From Acinetobacter sichuanensis (lineage in GTDB: Bacteria > Pseudomonadota > Gammaproteobacteria > Pseudomonadales > Moraxellaceae), in contig NZ_PYIX02000023.1 of the NCBI RefSeq assembly GCF_003024515.2, forward strand, positions 1-64,000: DNA of 64,000 nt, written 5' to 3'. Below the pieces are notes generated by a model. That model saw only the letters and a program-made list of their open reading frames with translations, did not search any database and was not told the origin of the DNA. The position numbers were made by a program, and so were the translations under genes. Below are positions 46,461-55,808 of the stretch, in pieces (the stretch's first letter is position 1; each line of letters begins with the position of its first letter).

Positions 46461-47375
46461 CTACGATCTGGCTTCCTCAATTAACCAATCCCGAAATGCC
46501 GCCAGTTTTGGGAGTGTATAGCATTCGTCACGATAAACAATGTAGTACGCCAGAACTGAAGTACATTTCATTTCAGGATACAACCGCATAAGACGCCCTG
46601 TTTTAAGATCATCATGCGCCATAACACTTCGAGCAAGGGCAACCCCACGACCATCAATTGCAGCCTGTAAGACAGATGCAGAATTATTAATTTTCATCCC
46701 CCGTTCAGTATGCTTTTCGGTAATCTGATTGAAATGCAACCATGTATCCCAAGTTGTAAAGTCAGAAGAATGATCCATGGATAAGTCATGAATCAATGGC
46801 AGATGCAGTAAATTTTCAGGTGATTGTAACTGCTGTTGATATTCCTGATAAAAAGAGGGAGAACAGACAGGAAATACTTCCTCATCCATCAGTTTTTCCG
46901 CTTTTAGCCCAGCCCAATTTCCCTGACCATATCTCACCCCGATATCAATACCATTGGAAATAAAGTCGACAGGTTTCAAATTGGTATCAAGTCTGACATC
47001 TGTATCGGGGTACTTTGCCTGAAATTTATCAATTCTGGGTAATAACCATTTCGCTGCAAATGCAGGACTAATCGCAACAGTCAGTACACCTGTAGCAGAA
47101 TTCGTTTTCAACTTATCCAAACCAATACTCAGTCGATCGAAGCCCGCACGGATATCAGGTAATGCGGTTAAGGCAATTTCAGTGGTCACAAGTCGAGCCT
47201 TACCACCTGTATTTCGATGAAATAAAGCGACCCCCAACCACTCTTCCAAACCACGAACAAGTTGACCAATGGCAGCAGGTGTGACATTGAGTTCTTCAGC
47301 CGCAGCCGAAAAGCTTTGATGTCGAGCACTGGCTTCAAATGCTCTTAAGGCGTTGAGATAGACCGGCGTTTTCAT
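46461..47375 (-). CDS. LysR-family regulator, GcvA-like
   Basis: The 304-residue protein begins MKTPVYLNALRAFEASARHQ, with helix-turn-helix FSAAAEELNVTPAAIGQLVRG, and has the GcvA-subgroup effector domain (GIDIGVRYGQGNWAGLKAEK; SSDFTTWDTWLHF). It is transcribed away from the SDR gene at 47514; the 138-base gap is the expected site of LysR control over the SDR-CMD-cupin-amine oxidase-MFS unit. The inducer is unknown. Confidence 0.88.
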   Translation of the reverse strand: MKTPVYLNALRAFEASARHQSFSAAAEELNVTPAAIGQLVRGLEEWLGVALFHRNTGGKARLVTTEIALTALPDIRAGFDRLSIGLDKLKTNSATGVLTVAISPAFAAKWLLPRIDKFQAKYPDTDVRLDTNLKPVDFISNGIDIGVRYGQGNWAGLKAEKLMDEEVFPVCSPSFYQEYQQQLQSPENLLHLPLIHDLSMDHSSDFTTWDTWLHFNQITEKHTERGMKINNSASVLQAAIDGRGVALARSVMAHDDLKTGRLMRLYPEMKCTSVLAYYIVYRDECYTLPKLAAFRDWLIEEARS

Positions 47376-47513
47376 ACTAAAGTTTTTCTATCAATGAGCA
47401 CAAGATTATCTCATTTGTTTATCACTGATTCCACTTCTAATATTGACTCAAATAAAAGACATAGCACTCTCTCACTATGTCGATGCTCATTTACGCTATA
47501 CAGGAATTCAGAA

Positions 47514-48284
47514 ATGAATAGATTTTCTTTAAAAGTGGCAATTGTTACAGGTGGCGGTTCTGGTATCGGTAAAGAAGTTGCAACACGCCTCGTTCAGGAA
47601 GGTGCAAAAGTTGTTATTACAGGTCGTGATGAAGCGAAATTAATGAAAGCAGCTCAAGAAATTGACGCTACAGGTCAAAATGTCAGCTTCTTCGCGGGTG
47701 ATATTGCACTTCCTGCAACCTCAGCACAACTTGTGGAATACACCACTGAAAAATTCGGGGGTGTTGATATCCTGATTAACAATGCAGGTGTATTTGCGTC
47801 AAAACCATTCCTCGACGTGACCGAAAGTGAATATGACTGGTTCCTTGACACCATCTTAAAAGGTAAATTTTTCATGGCACAAGCTGCGGCTAAAGCGATG
47901 AATAAACGTGGTGGCGGTGCAATCGTTCAAACGGGTTCTTTGTGGGCATTACAAGCTGTCAGTGCAACACCATCATCAGCCTATTCTGCTGCAAATGCGG
48001 GTGTGCATGCACTGACTCATAATTTAGCTATTGAACTTGCTTCATCAAATATCCGTATAAATACCGTAGCACCCGCTGTTGTCGAAACACCTGTTTACAA
48101 CACCTTTATGTCTGACGAGCAAGTGAAAGAAACCCTGCCAACATTTAACTCATTCCATCCGCTTGGTCGTAATGGGCAGCCTGCTGATGTAGCTGAAGCG
48201 ATTCTCTTTCTTGCTTCAAGTAATGCATCATGGATTACAGGCACAATTCTGCCTGTCGATGGTGGTGTAACGGCTGGACACTAA
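47514..48284 (+). CDS. Short-chain dehydrogenase/reductase with atypical YxxxN motif
   Basis: 256 residues from ATG 47514, which has AGGA upstream; the longer reading from 47394 overlaps the divergent promoter. SDR features: TGGGSGIG cofactor loop, NNAG (INNAGVF), Ser in VQTGSLWAL, and Tyr in SAYSAANAGVHAL. The position four after Tyr, normally Lys, is Asn (codon AAT). Lys orients the nicotinamide and lowers the Tyr pKa, so activity may be reduced or altered. C-terminal ITGTILPVDGGVTAGH is typical. It is first in the unit divergent from the GcvA-like regulator. Confidence 0.88.
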   Translation: MNRFSLKVAIVTGGGSGIGKEVATRLVQEGAKVVITGRDEAKLMKAAQEIDATGQNVSFFAGDIALPATSAQLVEYTTEKFGGVDILINNAGVFASKPFLDVTESEYDWFLDTILKGKFFMAQAAAKAMNKRGGGAIVQTGSLWALQAVSATPSSAYSAANAGVHALTHNLAIELASSNIRINTVAPAVVETPVYNTFMSDEQVKETLPTFNSFHPLGRNGQPADVAEAILFLASSNASWITGTILPVDGGVTAGH

Positions 48285-48537
48285 ATCAGATTTTTTAGGT
48301 TTCTAAAATTGATGAAATGCTCACGGCGATGCGAAAACTCGCAATGAAAATTGCGTTATCCAATTGTCCCTTTAGCATGGCTGTAAACGTTTAGAAGATG
48401 ACAATGATCTTGAAAGTGAATTATTCACTCAGGATATTGTGATGTCTTTATAAGCACTTTTTGAAAACACCTCAAACATGTGTATCTATCAAGTTGTTCA
48501 ATTCTTTATTAATTTATCAAGTGAGTGAGATTTTAAA

Positions 48538-48878
48538 ATGCAAGACTGGAATAATTATCGTGATTCGTTAATGGGTCGTGTTGGCGACTATGCAAAATAG
48601 CCCCTGATGTGATGCGTGCATTAACTGCCGTGGATGTGGGTGTGAGTAAAATGGGACATTTGGATGCCAAAACTCACGAGCTGATTGCATTGGCTGTAGC
48701 CGTGACCACACGTTGTGATGGATGTATTGCAGTACATACGAAAAAAGCCATTGACTTAGGTCTAACCCGTGAAGAAATTGCCGAAGCACTTTCTGTCGCA
48801 ATTTCATTAAATGCAGGTGCAGCATTAACTTACTCTGCGCATGTTTTAGAAGCGGTAGATACGCTCCCAGATCAATAA
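48538..48878 (+). pseudogene. Carboxymuconolactone decarboxylase/AhpD-family protein, frameshifted
   Basis: The start MQDWNNYRDSLMGRVGDYAK ends at TAG 48598-48600. The continuing frame gives APDVMRALTAVDVGVSKMGH and the AhpD signature ALAVAVTTRCDGCIAVHTKK (CxxC plus His) to 48878. One base missing next to the A-run at 48594-48597 explains the break (GCA AAA ATA GCC). Repaired length is about 113 residues, typical for this family of thiol peroxidase-like proteins. An alternative GTG start at 48609 could still make the C-terminal part with the CxxC site. It lies between SDR and ChrR-like cupin genes. Confidence 0.8.
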
Positions 48879-48950
48879 TCTATTTTATTTTTTACTTCAT
48901 TCAGTCCCAGTACTGAATGAAGTCATTCTTTTTGTTGAAGGAACTTTAAT

Positions 48951-49643
48951 ATGTTGATTCATGCAGACTTTTCTAAATCTGTGATCCTGAATGCGGATCA
49001 GTATGACTGGGTTCCTTCACCTCAACATGGTGTAGAGCGTGTCATGCTGGATCGGATTGGTGCAGAACAAGCCCGAGCAACCAGTATTGTCCGATATGCT
49101 CAATCATCTTCTTTTCCCAGTCATCAACATCCACAGGGTGAAGAAATTTTGGTGCTTTCAGGCACTTTCTCTGAACAAGGCGCTGATTATCCCGCAGGTT
49201 GGTATCTCCGAAATCCTGAGGGTAGCTCACATCAGCCATCGAGCTTAGAAGGCACTGTGATTTTTGTGAAATTACGTCAAATGTCGCAAACAGATCATCA
49301 ATCCATACGGATTAACACCAATCTGGATGAGGCATGGCATACCTCATCTCTGGATGCCAAAGAGGGTGTTTATGAATATTGCCCACTATTTGAAAATGAC
49401 AATGAAAAAGTTGAATTACGTAAGCTGTGCAACCAACAGGTGATCAGTATTGATTCGCATGTGTTGACTGAAATCCTTGTGCTTGCAGGTATGGTCAAAG
49501 TGAATGATCAGCTTGTCACAAAAGATGGTTGGATTCGCTTAGCGAAAGGTTCAGAAAATCAACTCATTGCACAAGAAGATCAAACCAAGATCTATCTAAA
49601 AACAATGAAAGTTATTACCAATCTGGAAAGTGAGAGTATTTAA
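48951..49643 (+). CDS. ChrR-like double-cupin protein
   Basis: The 230-residue protein has an N-terminal ChrR-type cupin with the metal-binding pattern SSSFPSHQHPQGEEILVLSG and HQPSSLEG, and a second, degenerate cupin half (LTEILVLAGMVKVNDQLV). ChrR cupin domains act in anti-sigma factors sensing singlet oxygen or peroxides, and also occur alone as putative metal-dependent enzymes. No zinc anti-sigma N-terminal domain and no sigma-factor gene are present, so a sensory/anti-sigma role is not supported. GAAGGA precedes the ATG. It is part of the LysR-linked unit. Confidence 0.82.
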   Translation: MLIHADFSKSVILNADQYDWVPSPQHGVERVMLDRIGAEQARATSIVRYAQSSSFPSHQHPQGEEILVLSGTFSEQGADYPAGWYLRNPEGSSHQPSSLEGTVIFVKLRQMSQTDHQSIRINTNLDEAWHTSSLDAKEGVYEYCPLFENDNEKVELRKLCNQQVISIDSHVLTEILVLAGMVKVNDQLVTKDGWIRLAKGSENQLIAQEDQTKIYLKTMKVITNLESESI

Positions 49644-49657
49644 GTGAGAATAAGTAA

Positions 49658-50737
49658 ATGAGTCACTATCAATACATCATCATTGGTGGCGGTATAAGTG
49701 GGCTTTATGCTGCTTATTTACTCGAACAACGTGGTATTAGCGATTATCTTCTTATTGAAGCGAATGATGTGCTCGGTGGTCGTTTGAAATCCATGCCGAT
49801 CAATGAAGATGAAGCTTTTGATCTGGGTGCAACTTGGTTTTGGCCAGATGAACAAACACAGCTTGCAAATGTTATTCATGACTTCGGTCTAAGCACTTTC
49901 GAGCAATACCAAATGGGTGAAATGCTCATTGAAAGATCACCATCACGCCCTCCTCAACGTATGCAACTTCATTCTCCCATATCTAAAAGGATTCAGGGTG
50001 GAATGAAAGCACTGATTGACAAGCTTGTATCGAAATTAGATCAGTCCCATATTTTACTTTCACATCAGGTCGTTGAACTGGTTCAAGAAGGTGAACATAC
50101 AAAGGTACATGTTAAATGCCTTAATCATGAAATTAGGGTATTTTCTTCACAGCAGATTTTAATCGCAATACCGCCACGTTTAGCTGTGTCGACCATCAAG
50201 TTTAGTCCAGATCTTCCAGAGGCGTTTACAGATAAGTGGCTAAATACTGCCACATGGATGGCTCCACATGCGAAGTATATTGCAGTCTACGACCATCCTT
50301 TCTGGCGGGATCAAAAATTATCAGGCAGTGCACACAGTTCAGTAGGCCCATTGGCTGAAATACATGACGCATCCTCAGCAGAGGGTTCAGCAGCCCTGTT
50401 TGGATTCATTGGGCTGCCTGCACATGCACGTAAAACATTTACAGATGAAGAACTGAGCAATCATTGCCGTCATCAGCTTGTTCGATTATTTGGAAGTCAG
50501 GCTGCAACGCCTCAATCAGAGTTTATAAAGGATTGGGCACAGGATTCATTGATTGCAACTGAAGATGATCAATTACCTGCTATGTGGCATCCCTATCCGC
50601 CAATGAAATCACCTGACACAAGTATTTGGCAAAACAGAATGATCGGAATATCAAGTGAGTTTTCACCTAATTATTCGGGTTATTTAGCAGGTGCAATTGA
50701 GGCAGCAACATTAGGGATACAAACCCTGCTCTCATAA
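49658..50737 (+). CDS. Flavin-containing amine oxidase family protein
   Basis: The 359-residue protein starts YQYIIIGGGISGLYAAYLLE with ADP-binding GxGxxG. It then has LLIEANDVLGGRLKSM, the conserved GGR motif with DLGATWFWPDEQ, and near the C-terminus GISSEFSPNYSGYLAGAIEA, the FAD-contact tail of monoamine oxidases. It is somewhat shorter than classical MAO (about 450). It likely oxidises an amine or acts as a protoporphyrinogen-like dehydrogenase; the substrate is unknown. It is 14 bases after the cupin gene and 35 bases before an MFS gene, in one operon. Confidence 0.85.
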   Translation: MSHYQYIIIGGGISGLYAAYLLEQRGISDYLLIEANDVLGGRLKSMPINEDEAFDLGATWFWPDEQTQLANVIHDFGLSTFEQYQMGEMLIERSPSRPPQRMQLHSPISKRIQGGMKALIDKLVSKLDQSHILLSHQVVELVQEGEHTKVHVKCLNHEIRVFSSQQILIAIPPRLAVSTIKFSPDLPEAFTDKWLNTATWMAPHAKYIAVYDHPFWRDQKLSGSAHSSVGPLAEIHDASSAEGSAALFGFIGLPAHARKTFTDEELSNHCRHQLVRLFGSQAATPQSEFIKDWAQDSLIATEDDQLPAMWHPYPPMKSPDTSIWQNRMIGISSEFSPNYSGYLAGAIEAATLGIQTLLS

Positions 50738-50772
50738 GTAAAGTAATGAAAAAATATAAAGGATATAAACAC

Positions 50773-51996
50773 ATGGATCGTCGACCTCATGGTTTCTTTG
50801 CAATACATGCGATTGCAATCATTACTTTTGCACAACTTTTTGGTACTTCACTTTGGTTTAGTGCCAACAGTGCAGTTTTAGACTTGATTCGTGAATGGCA
50901 TATTTCAGTTTCGGATATTGGCTGGCTAACAAATTCAGTTCAAGCGGGCTTTATCATTGGCACATTTAGTATTGCCTTTACTGGTATCGCAGATCGCTTC
51001 AAAGCCAGTTCAATTTTTGCAATTTCCGCATTAGTCGGTGCCTTTTTTAATTTATGTTTTGCATGGTTTGCAAATGGCTTGATTGAAGGCATGATCTACC
51101 GCTTTTTTGTAGGAATTTGCATGGCGGGTATCTATCCAATTGGCATGAAATTGGTAGTTCAATGGGCGCCAGATAAAGCTGGGCAAGTTTTAGCAAAATT
51201 GGTCGCAATGCTCACACTAGGTACATCACTCCCCTATGCATTAAATGGTTTATCAGCTGATCTACCTTGGCAATTTGTGATCACATTTTCTTCGTTCCTT
51301 GCACTCACTGCGGCATTGCTTGTATTTAAATTAGGTGACAAACAACAATCCTCTGTTTCTAAAACGCCTGTAAATCAGAAGTCCAAAGAAAGTGCTTTCG
51401 AAGTATTTAAAAATCCTTCATTTAGAGCAGCTGCATTTGGATATTTTGGTCATATGTGGGAGCTCTATGCCTTCTGGACCATTATTCCTTTATTCATTGC
51501 AAAGTCAGGTATTCCTGAAAAATTAGGCTTTAACAATCTTGCCTTGCTCACCTTTTTTGTTATGGCATGGGGAGCTATTGGTTGCTTATTCGGTGGGTAT
51601 CTCTCTAAACGTATTGGAAGTGCAAAAACAGCGATTGGAGCATTATTTATCTCTGGATTCAGTTGCCTTGTATTTGTACTTGGTTGGCGAGTCTTACCTG
51701 AATGGTTACTGCTGATTGTTTTAACTGTTTGGGGGACATCAGTGATTGCTGACTCTCCTCAATTTTCTGCACTCTCAGCAGAAGCCTGCCCTCCCGAAAA
51801 ATTAGGTGCTGCCCTATCAATTCAAAACTCCTTCGGATTTGCAATCACAATTGTTTCCATTGGAATCACCACCTATATGTTTGACCTGATCGGTCTAGAT
51901 TCAGCATGGGTATTAATTATAGGTCCTATTCTCGGTATTACTGGATTTTTCTATTCAAACCGATACTCCCCCCTTAACAAAAAGTTTCTCGCTTAA
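50773..51996 (+). CDS. MFS transporter, first of a tandem pair
   Basis: About 407 residues from ATG 50773, where AAAGGAT precedes the codon; the ATG at 50746 lacks a site. It has 12 membrane helices, ITFAQLFGTSLWFSANSAVL in TM1, RFFVGICMAGIYPIGMKLVV in TM4, and GALFISGFSCLVFVLGWRVL in TM8-9. It belongs to the drug/metabolite MFS class. It follows the amine oxidase, and a second MFS gene (with a premature stop) begins nine bases after its stop. The substrate is unknown, possibly the product of the oxidase. Confidence 0.85.
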   Translation: MDRRPHGFFAIHAIAIITFAQLFGTSLWFSANSAVLDLIREWHISVSDIGWLTNSVQAGFIIGTFSIAFTGIADRFKASSIFAISALVGAFFNLCFAWFANGLIEGMIYRFFVGICMAGIYPIGMKLVVQWAPDKAGQVLAKLVAMLTLGTSLPYALNGLSADLPWQFVITFSSFLALTAALLVFKLGDKQQSSVSKTPVNQKSKESAFEVFKNPSFRAAAFGYFGHMWELYAFWTIIPLFIAKSGIPEKLGFNNLALLTFFVMAWGAIGCLFGGYLSKRIGSAKTAIGALFISGFSCLVFVLGWRVLPEWLLLIVLTVWGTSVIADSPQFSALSAEACPPEKLGAALSIQNSFGFAITIVSIGITTYMFDLIGLDSAWVLIIGPILGITGFFYSNRYSPLNKKFLA

Positions 51997-52005
51997 AGGT
52001 TTACT

Positions 52006-53196
52006 ATGTTTAGCAACGTAATGTACCGCCAAGTTTTAATTTTGGCGAGTTCTCAATCCCTTTTTCAAACTGTCTCCGTGATGGTGATGACCATTGGTGG
52101 CTTAGCAGGCGCAAATATTGCGAATAGCCCGACTTTAGCAACATTACCCATTGCATCAATGTTCTTAGGTACAGCGCTAATGATGTTTCCTGCATCCATG
52201 CTGATGGCACATATTGGCAGAAGAAAAGGTTTTCTTTGTGGTGCTTTGCTCGGTGTTTTAGGTGGAATTATTGCTGCAATTGGTATTTATTTTCATTCCC
52301 TCTTTACACTCGCATTCGGGACAGCCTGTGTCGGTGCCTATCAATCATTTGCTCAATTTTATCGATTTGCTGCAAGTGAGGTTGCCGATGATGCCTTTCG
52401 CTCTAAAGCAATTTCATTTGTGATGGCAGGTGGTATTGTTGCAGCCCTGATCGGACCCACATTGGCTCGTTTGGGTGGATCATTGTTTAACAACTTTGAA
52501 TATATTGGCTCTTTCTTAATTATTACAATTGTTTCGCTCATTGCGATTGGAATTTTGTCTGGGCTTAAAATTCCAGATCAAGTTGAAATCAAAACTGACT
52601 TTAATGCGGGATGACCTTGGCGTGAAATTGTGTTTCAACCGACCTATCTTGTTGCATTGTTTGGTTCTGTTACTGGTTATGGCATCATGATTTTAGGGAT
52701 GACAGCAACACCAATTGCGATGCAGCACTCACATCATGAACTCGGTGCAATCACAACAGTTATTCAACTGCATGTATTAGGTATGTTTTTACCCTCTTTC
52801 TTTACAGGAAATCTAATCGCTCGTTTTGGTTCATCCAAAGTGATGTTTACTGGTGTTTTATTCTTTGCTAGTTATATAGCGATTGCCATTTCAGGGCTGC
52901 ATTTATCATTCTTTATTGTCTCTTTAATCCTTCTTGGTATTGGTTGGAATTTCCTATTCATTGGTAGTACCGCGCTTCTCACTCAAACATATACCGTTGA
53001 AGAAAAGGCAAAAGCGCAGGCAATCAATGATATGACTGTTTTCATTGTAGGACTGGCTTGTTCATTTAGTGCTGGTGCATTGCTTAATTTTGTTGGTTGG
53101 AAGACTTTGAACCTTATATTAATACCGTGGCTCGTATTCACAGGTCTTTCCCTGATTTGGCTTCAGCAAAAAAATAAAAATTTACAGATCAATTGA
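52006..53196 (+). pseudogene. MFS transporter, second of the pair, with in-frame TGA
   Basis: The frame is open from 52006 (MFSNVMYRQVLILASSQSLF) through six helices to DFNAG, then TGA at 52612-52614, then continues without shift PWREIVFQPTYLVALFGSVT through the second six helices to 53196. Full length would be 396 residues, normal for MFS (YnfM/multidrug-like: GTALMMFPASMLMAHIGRRK in TM2-3). One base change, such as CGA to TGA, explains the break. Half-length products are unlikely to transport. This ends the LysR-linked operon. Confidence 0.85.
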
Positions 53197-53222
53197 TTAA
53201 GCACAACCCATGGTTTATTTTC

Positions 53223-54134
53223 CTAAAATATTGAAAGAATTTTGCTCTTTAACCATGCTTGAGGAGCCTTCAACTTACTTTGTTCTAATGAATAAACATT
53301 CACACTGTACTCAGGTACCATTATAGGAAGAGCAAAAGTATCGAGTTCGTGTATGTCTTTAAAAACATCAACTGCTCTGCTTGGAAGAGTGATCATCAGG
53401 TTGGTAGATTGCATCATATACGGTGCAATCAACATATTAGGCAATTCCAAAGATATTTTTCGATAAACACCCTGTGCTTTTAGTGACTCATCAATAATTC
53501 CATCATGTTCATTCCAAGCACTTATTTTAATATGATCTGCCTCAATATAATTCGTTAATGTCATTTCACTGTATAACCCCTTTGATACAACAACGACATA
53601 TTTGTCTTTAAAACATGGTGATACATCAATTAATGATGATTTCATTTCGTCTTGTTCTGAATAGCCCACAATCAAATCAATTTTACCTAAAATCATATTT
53701 TGAATAGATGTTTCCATACTTTGAAAAATCACCTTTAATTTGATATTTGGGGCACTACTTTTTAGCTTTTTCATAAGTGAAGGTAAAACACAAAAAGAAG
53801 TGTAATCGGTGGTTGCGATGATCAATTCATCATCACTCATTGATGGGTCAAATTCATGTTGTTTAAAAAGGTGAAATGATAAATGTTTTAAACTTTCTGA
53901 AACAACTGGTGCAATATTTTCCGCTCTTTTTGTTGCGACCATTTCCCCACCCATACGCACAAACAATGGGTCATCAAATACACTTCTTAATCGATTCAAT
54001 GCATGACTAAACGCGGATGGGCTAAGATAAATTGCTTCCGCAGCCTTTGACACACTTTTATGTCGATATAAAGCATCAAAGACTAAGAGTAAATTTAGAT
54101 CAAAACCATGCGGAATAAAGTGCATAAAATTCAT
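53223..54134 (-). CDS. LysR-family regulator, NodD/LinR-like
   Basis: About 303 residues from Met at 54134; upstream in-frame codons add an implausible cysteine-rich extension. The winged helix is FDLNLLLVFDALYRHKSVSK, then AAEAIYLSPSAFSHALNRLR and DPLFVRMGGEMVATKRAE, the last typical of the NodD/SyrM/LinR subgroup. The effector domain follows. It converges with the MFS pseudogene (26 bases) and is divergent from a GNAT gene 79 bases away, which it may regulate. Confidence 0.83.
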   Translation of the reverse strand: MNFMHFIPHGFDLNLLLVFDALYRHKSVSKAAEAIYLSPSAFSHALNRLRSVFDDPLFVRMGGEMVATKRAENIAPVVSESLKHLSFHLFKQHEFDPSMSDDELIIATTDYTSFCVLPSLMKKLKSSAPNIKLKVIFQSMETSIQNMILGKIDLIVGYSEQDEMKSSLIDVSPCFKDKYVVVVSKGLYSEMTLTNYIEADHIKISAWNEHDGIIDESLKAQGVYRKISLELPNMLIAPYMMQSTNLMITLPSRAVDVFKDIHELDTFALPIMVPEYSVNVYSLEQSKLKAPQAWLKSKILSIF

Positions 54135-54213
54135 TTTTAATATGTAAAAAATGCAGTATATACATTTTGTTTTTGATTTAAAATAACGCATCACTTATCT
54201 TTAGGTAAATCCA

Positions 54214-54711
54214 ATGAATGATCAAATAAGACAAGTTCAACTTGCTGATGTTGAGCGTTGTTATGAAATTGAATCACTCGCATATCCTGCTGATGAAGCA
54301 GCGACCGAAGAGAAAATTAGAATTCGAGCTGAGCAATACCCTGAAGGTTTTATTGTTTTAGAAGATCAAAATCAAATCATAGGATTTGTAAATAGCGGTT
54401 CTACCGATCATGTTGTCATGTCTGATGATCATTTTAAAGAACTTGTTGGACATACATCATCAGGAGCTCATTTAGTGATTATGTCTGTTGTTGTTGACCC
54501 TAAATTTCAGGGTCAAGGTTATGCAGCCAAACTAATGAATGCATTTATCACACACGCAAAATCATTAAAAAAACAATATATCTATTTGATGTGTAAAGAA
54601 GAATATATCAAGTTTTATGAAAAATTTGGCTTTAAATTTACTCAAGTTTCTGAATCTTCTCACGGTAGTGAACAGTGGTTTGAAATGCAGTTAGCTTTAA
54701 GCCAACAGTGA
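54214..54711 (+). CDS. GNAT-family N-acetyltransferase
   Basis: The 165-residue protein has the GNAT fold: strand pair FIVLEDQNQIIGFVNSGSTD, the acetyl-CoA pyrophosphate loop VVVDPKFQGQGYAAKLMNAF (Q/R-x-x-G-x-G/A), and the late KFYEKFGFKF motif. It resembles arylalkylamine/serotonin N-acetyltransferase-like proteins (DVERCYEIESLAYPADEAAT). It acetylates an amine, possibly a small metabolite. It is monocistronic and divergent from the LysR regulator. Confidence 0.85.
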   Translation: MNDQIRQVQLADVERCYEIESLAYPADEAATEEKIRIRAEQYPEGFIVLEDQNQIIGFVNSGSTDHVVMSDDHFKELVGHTSSGAHLVIMSVVVDPKFQGQGYAAKLMNAFITHAKSLKKQYIYLMCKEEYIKFYEKFGFKFTQVSESSHGSEQWFEMQLALSQQ

Positions 54712-54873
54712 AAATATTCATTCGGTATACTGATGTAGCTACCGTATTGATAAGCTTTTTAATGTAGAAAGGTGGGGAATATATCGTTTTAGGCTCTATT
54801 ATTGCCCTACTACTTATGTTTTACTCCTATGGTAAATCACCTGTAAGTATGGCTTACGGGTATTGTGACCTAC

Positions 54874-55779
54874 TTAAACTATAAGTAATTCAGCCAATTG
54901 AAGTATATCATCATAGCGATAGAGTTTATTTTTCCAGTGCTGTGGTATTTGAACTAAACCATAATACGCCCCTGCAATTTGCCCACAAATCGCTGCTGTT
55001 GTATCCGCATCATCACCCAAATTAGTTGCTTTCAAAATTGCATCTTCAAAACTTGAACTGTGCCAAAAAGCCCAAAGTGCTGCTTCTAAACTTTCTATCA
55101 CATAGCCACTGCCTTTGATTTGATCTTCTGTTTTTGTACGATATTGTCCTGAAACAATCTGCTGAAGATCAGGTAATGCTGTCGAAAAGTGGATGTCAAA
55201 AATCTTTTCTTTGGATTGTCCCTGTAAAGCATTGGTGACGATATGAGCAAAGTACTGACAGGCTTCAATACACTCAGCAGATGCATGTGTGGTTTGTGAA
55301 CTTAATGCAGCATAACGATATAACAGAGTTAAATCGTGTTGATAATATAAAATAATCGGAGCCAGACGCATTAAAGACCCATTACCGGAATAGCGTGATT
55401 CGGTACGACCACTATAAACTTGCCCCGTCTTATGATAGCGAAATAAAGCATTTAAGATGGTTTTTCCAACTCCAAAAGCATGAGGCAAACTGGAGTTATC
55501 GCCTTGGTCTAGCCACAACCAATAACGATCCATTTGATCTTGTGCATTAAAGCCTTTATGAATAATCAAACTTTCAGCCAGACACAAAGTCATTGCTGTA
55601 TCATCTGTCCACATACCTGCTTTGAGTTGAAATTTTCCGCCTCCAATCATGTCTTTAACAGGCTTAAATCGGCCTCGGGGCAAAAACTCAACGGAAGTTC
55701 CAACAGCATCACCACATGCCAATCCGATAAAACAACCCAGTGCTTTATCGGTAAAATCAAAGTCTATGAAGTTTGACAT
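54874..55779 (-). CDS. ADP-ribosylglycohydrolase (DraG family)
   Basis: The 301-residue protein shows all dinuclear-Mg motifs of the family: GLACGDAVGTSVEFL near residue 20, MWTDDTAMTLCLAESL near residue 57, and the C-terminal NLGDDADTTAAICGQIAGAY. Members remove ADP-ribose from protein side chains, nucleic acids or small molecules. It lies 29 bases downstream of an unrecognised gene on the same strand, so the two are one transcript. A Fic-type nucleotidyl transferase is divergent nearby. No ADP-ribosyltransferase is visible in the window. Confidence 0.9.
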   Translation of the reverse strand: MSNFIDFDFTDKALGCFIGLACGDAVGTSVEFLPRGRFKPVKDMIGGGKFQLKAGMWTDDTAMTLCLAESLIIHKGFNAQDQMDRYWLWLDQGDNSSLPHAFGVGKTILNALFRYHKTGQVYSGRTESRYSGNGSLMRLAPIILYYQHDLTLLYRYAALSSQTTHASAECIEACQYFAHIVTNALQGQSKEKIFDIHFSTALPDLQQIVSGQYRTKTEDQIKGSGYVIESLEAALWAFWHSSSFEDAILKATNLGDDADTTAAICGQIAGAYYGLVQIPQHWKNKLYRYDDILQLAELLIV

Positions 55780-55808
55780 AAAATAAGTATTTGAAAGTTA
55801 AAAGAACA

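Noticed and set aside
48285-48537. Possible coding remnant between SDR and CMD genes
   Set aside because: Short readable pieces occur in several frames, but none matches a family or has a start site.
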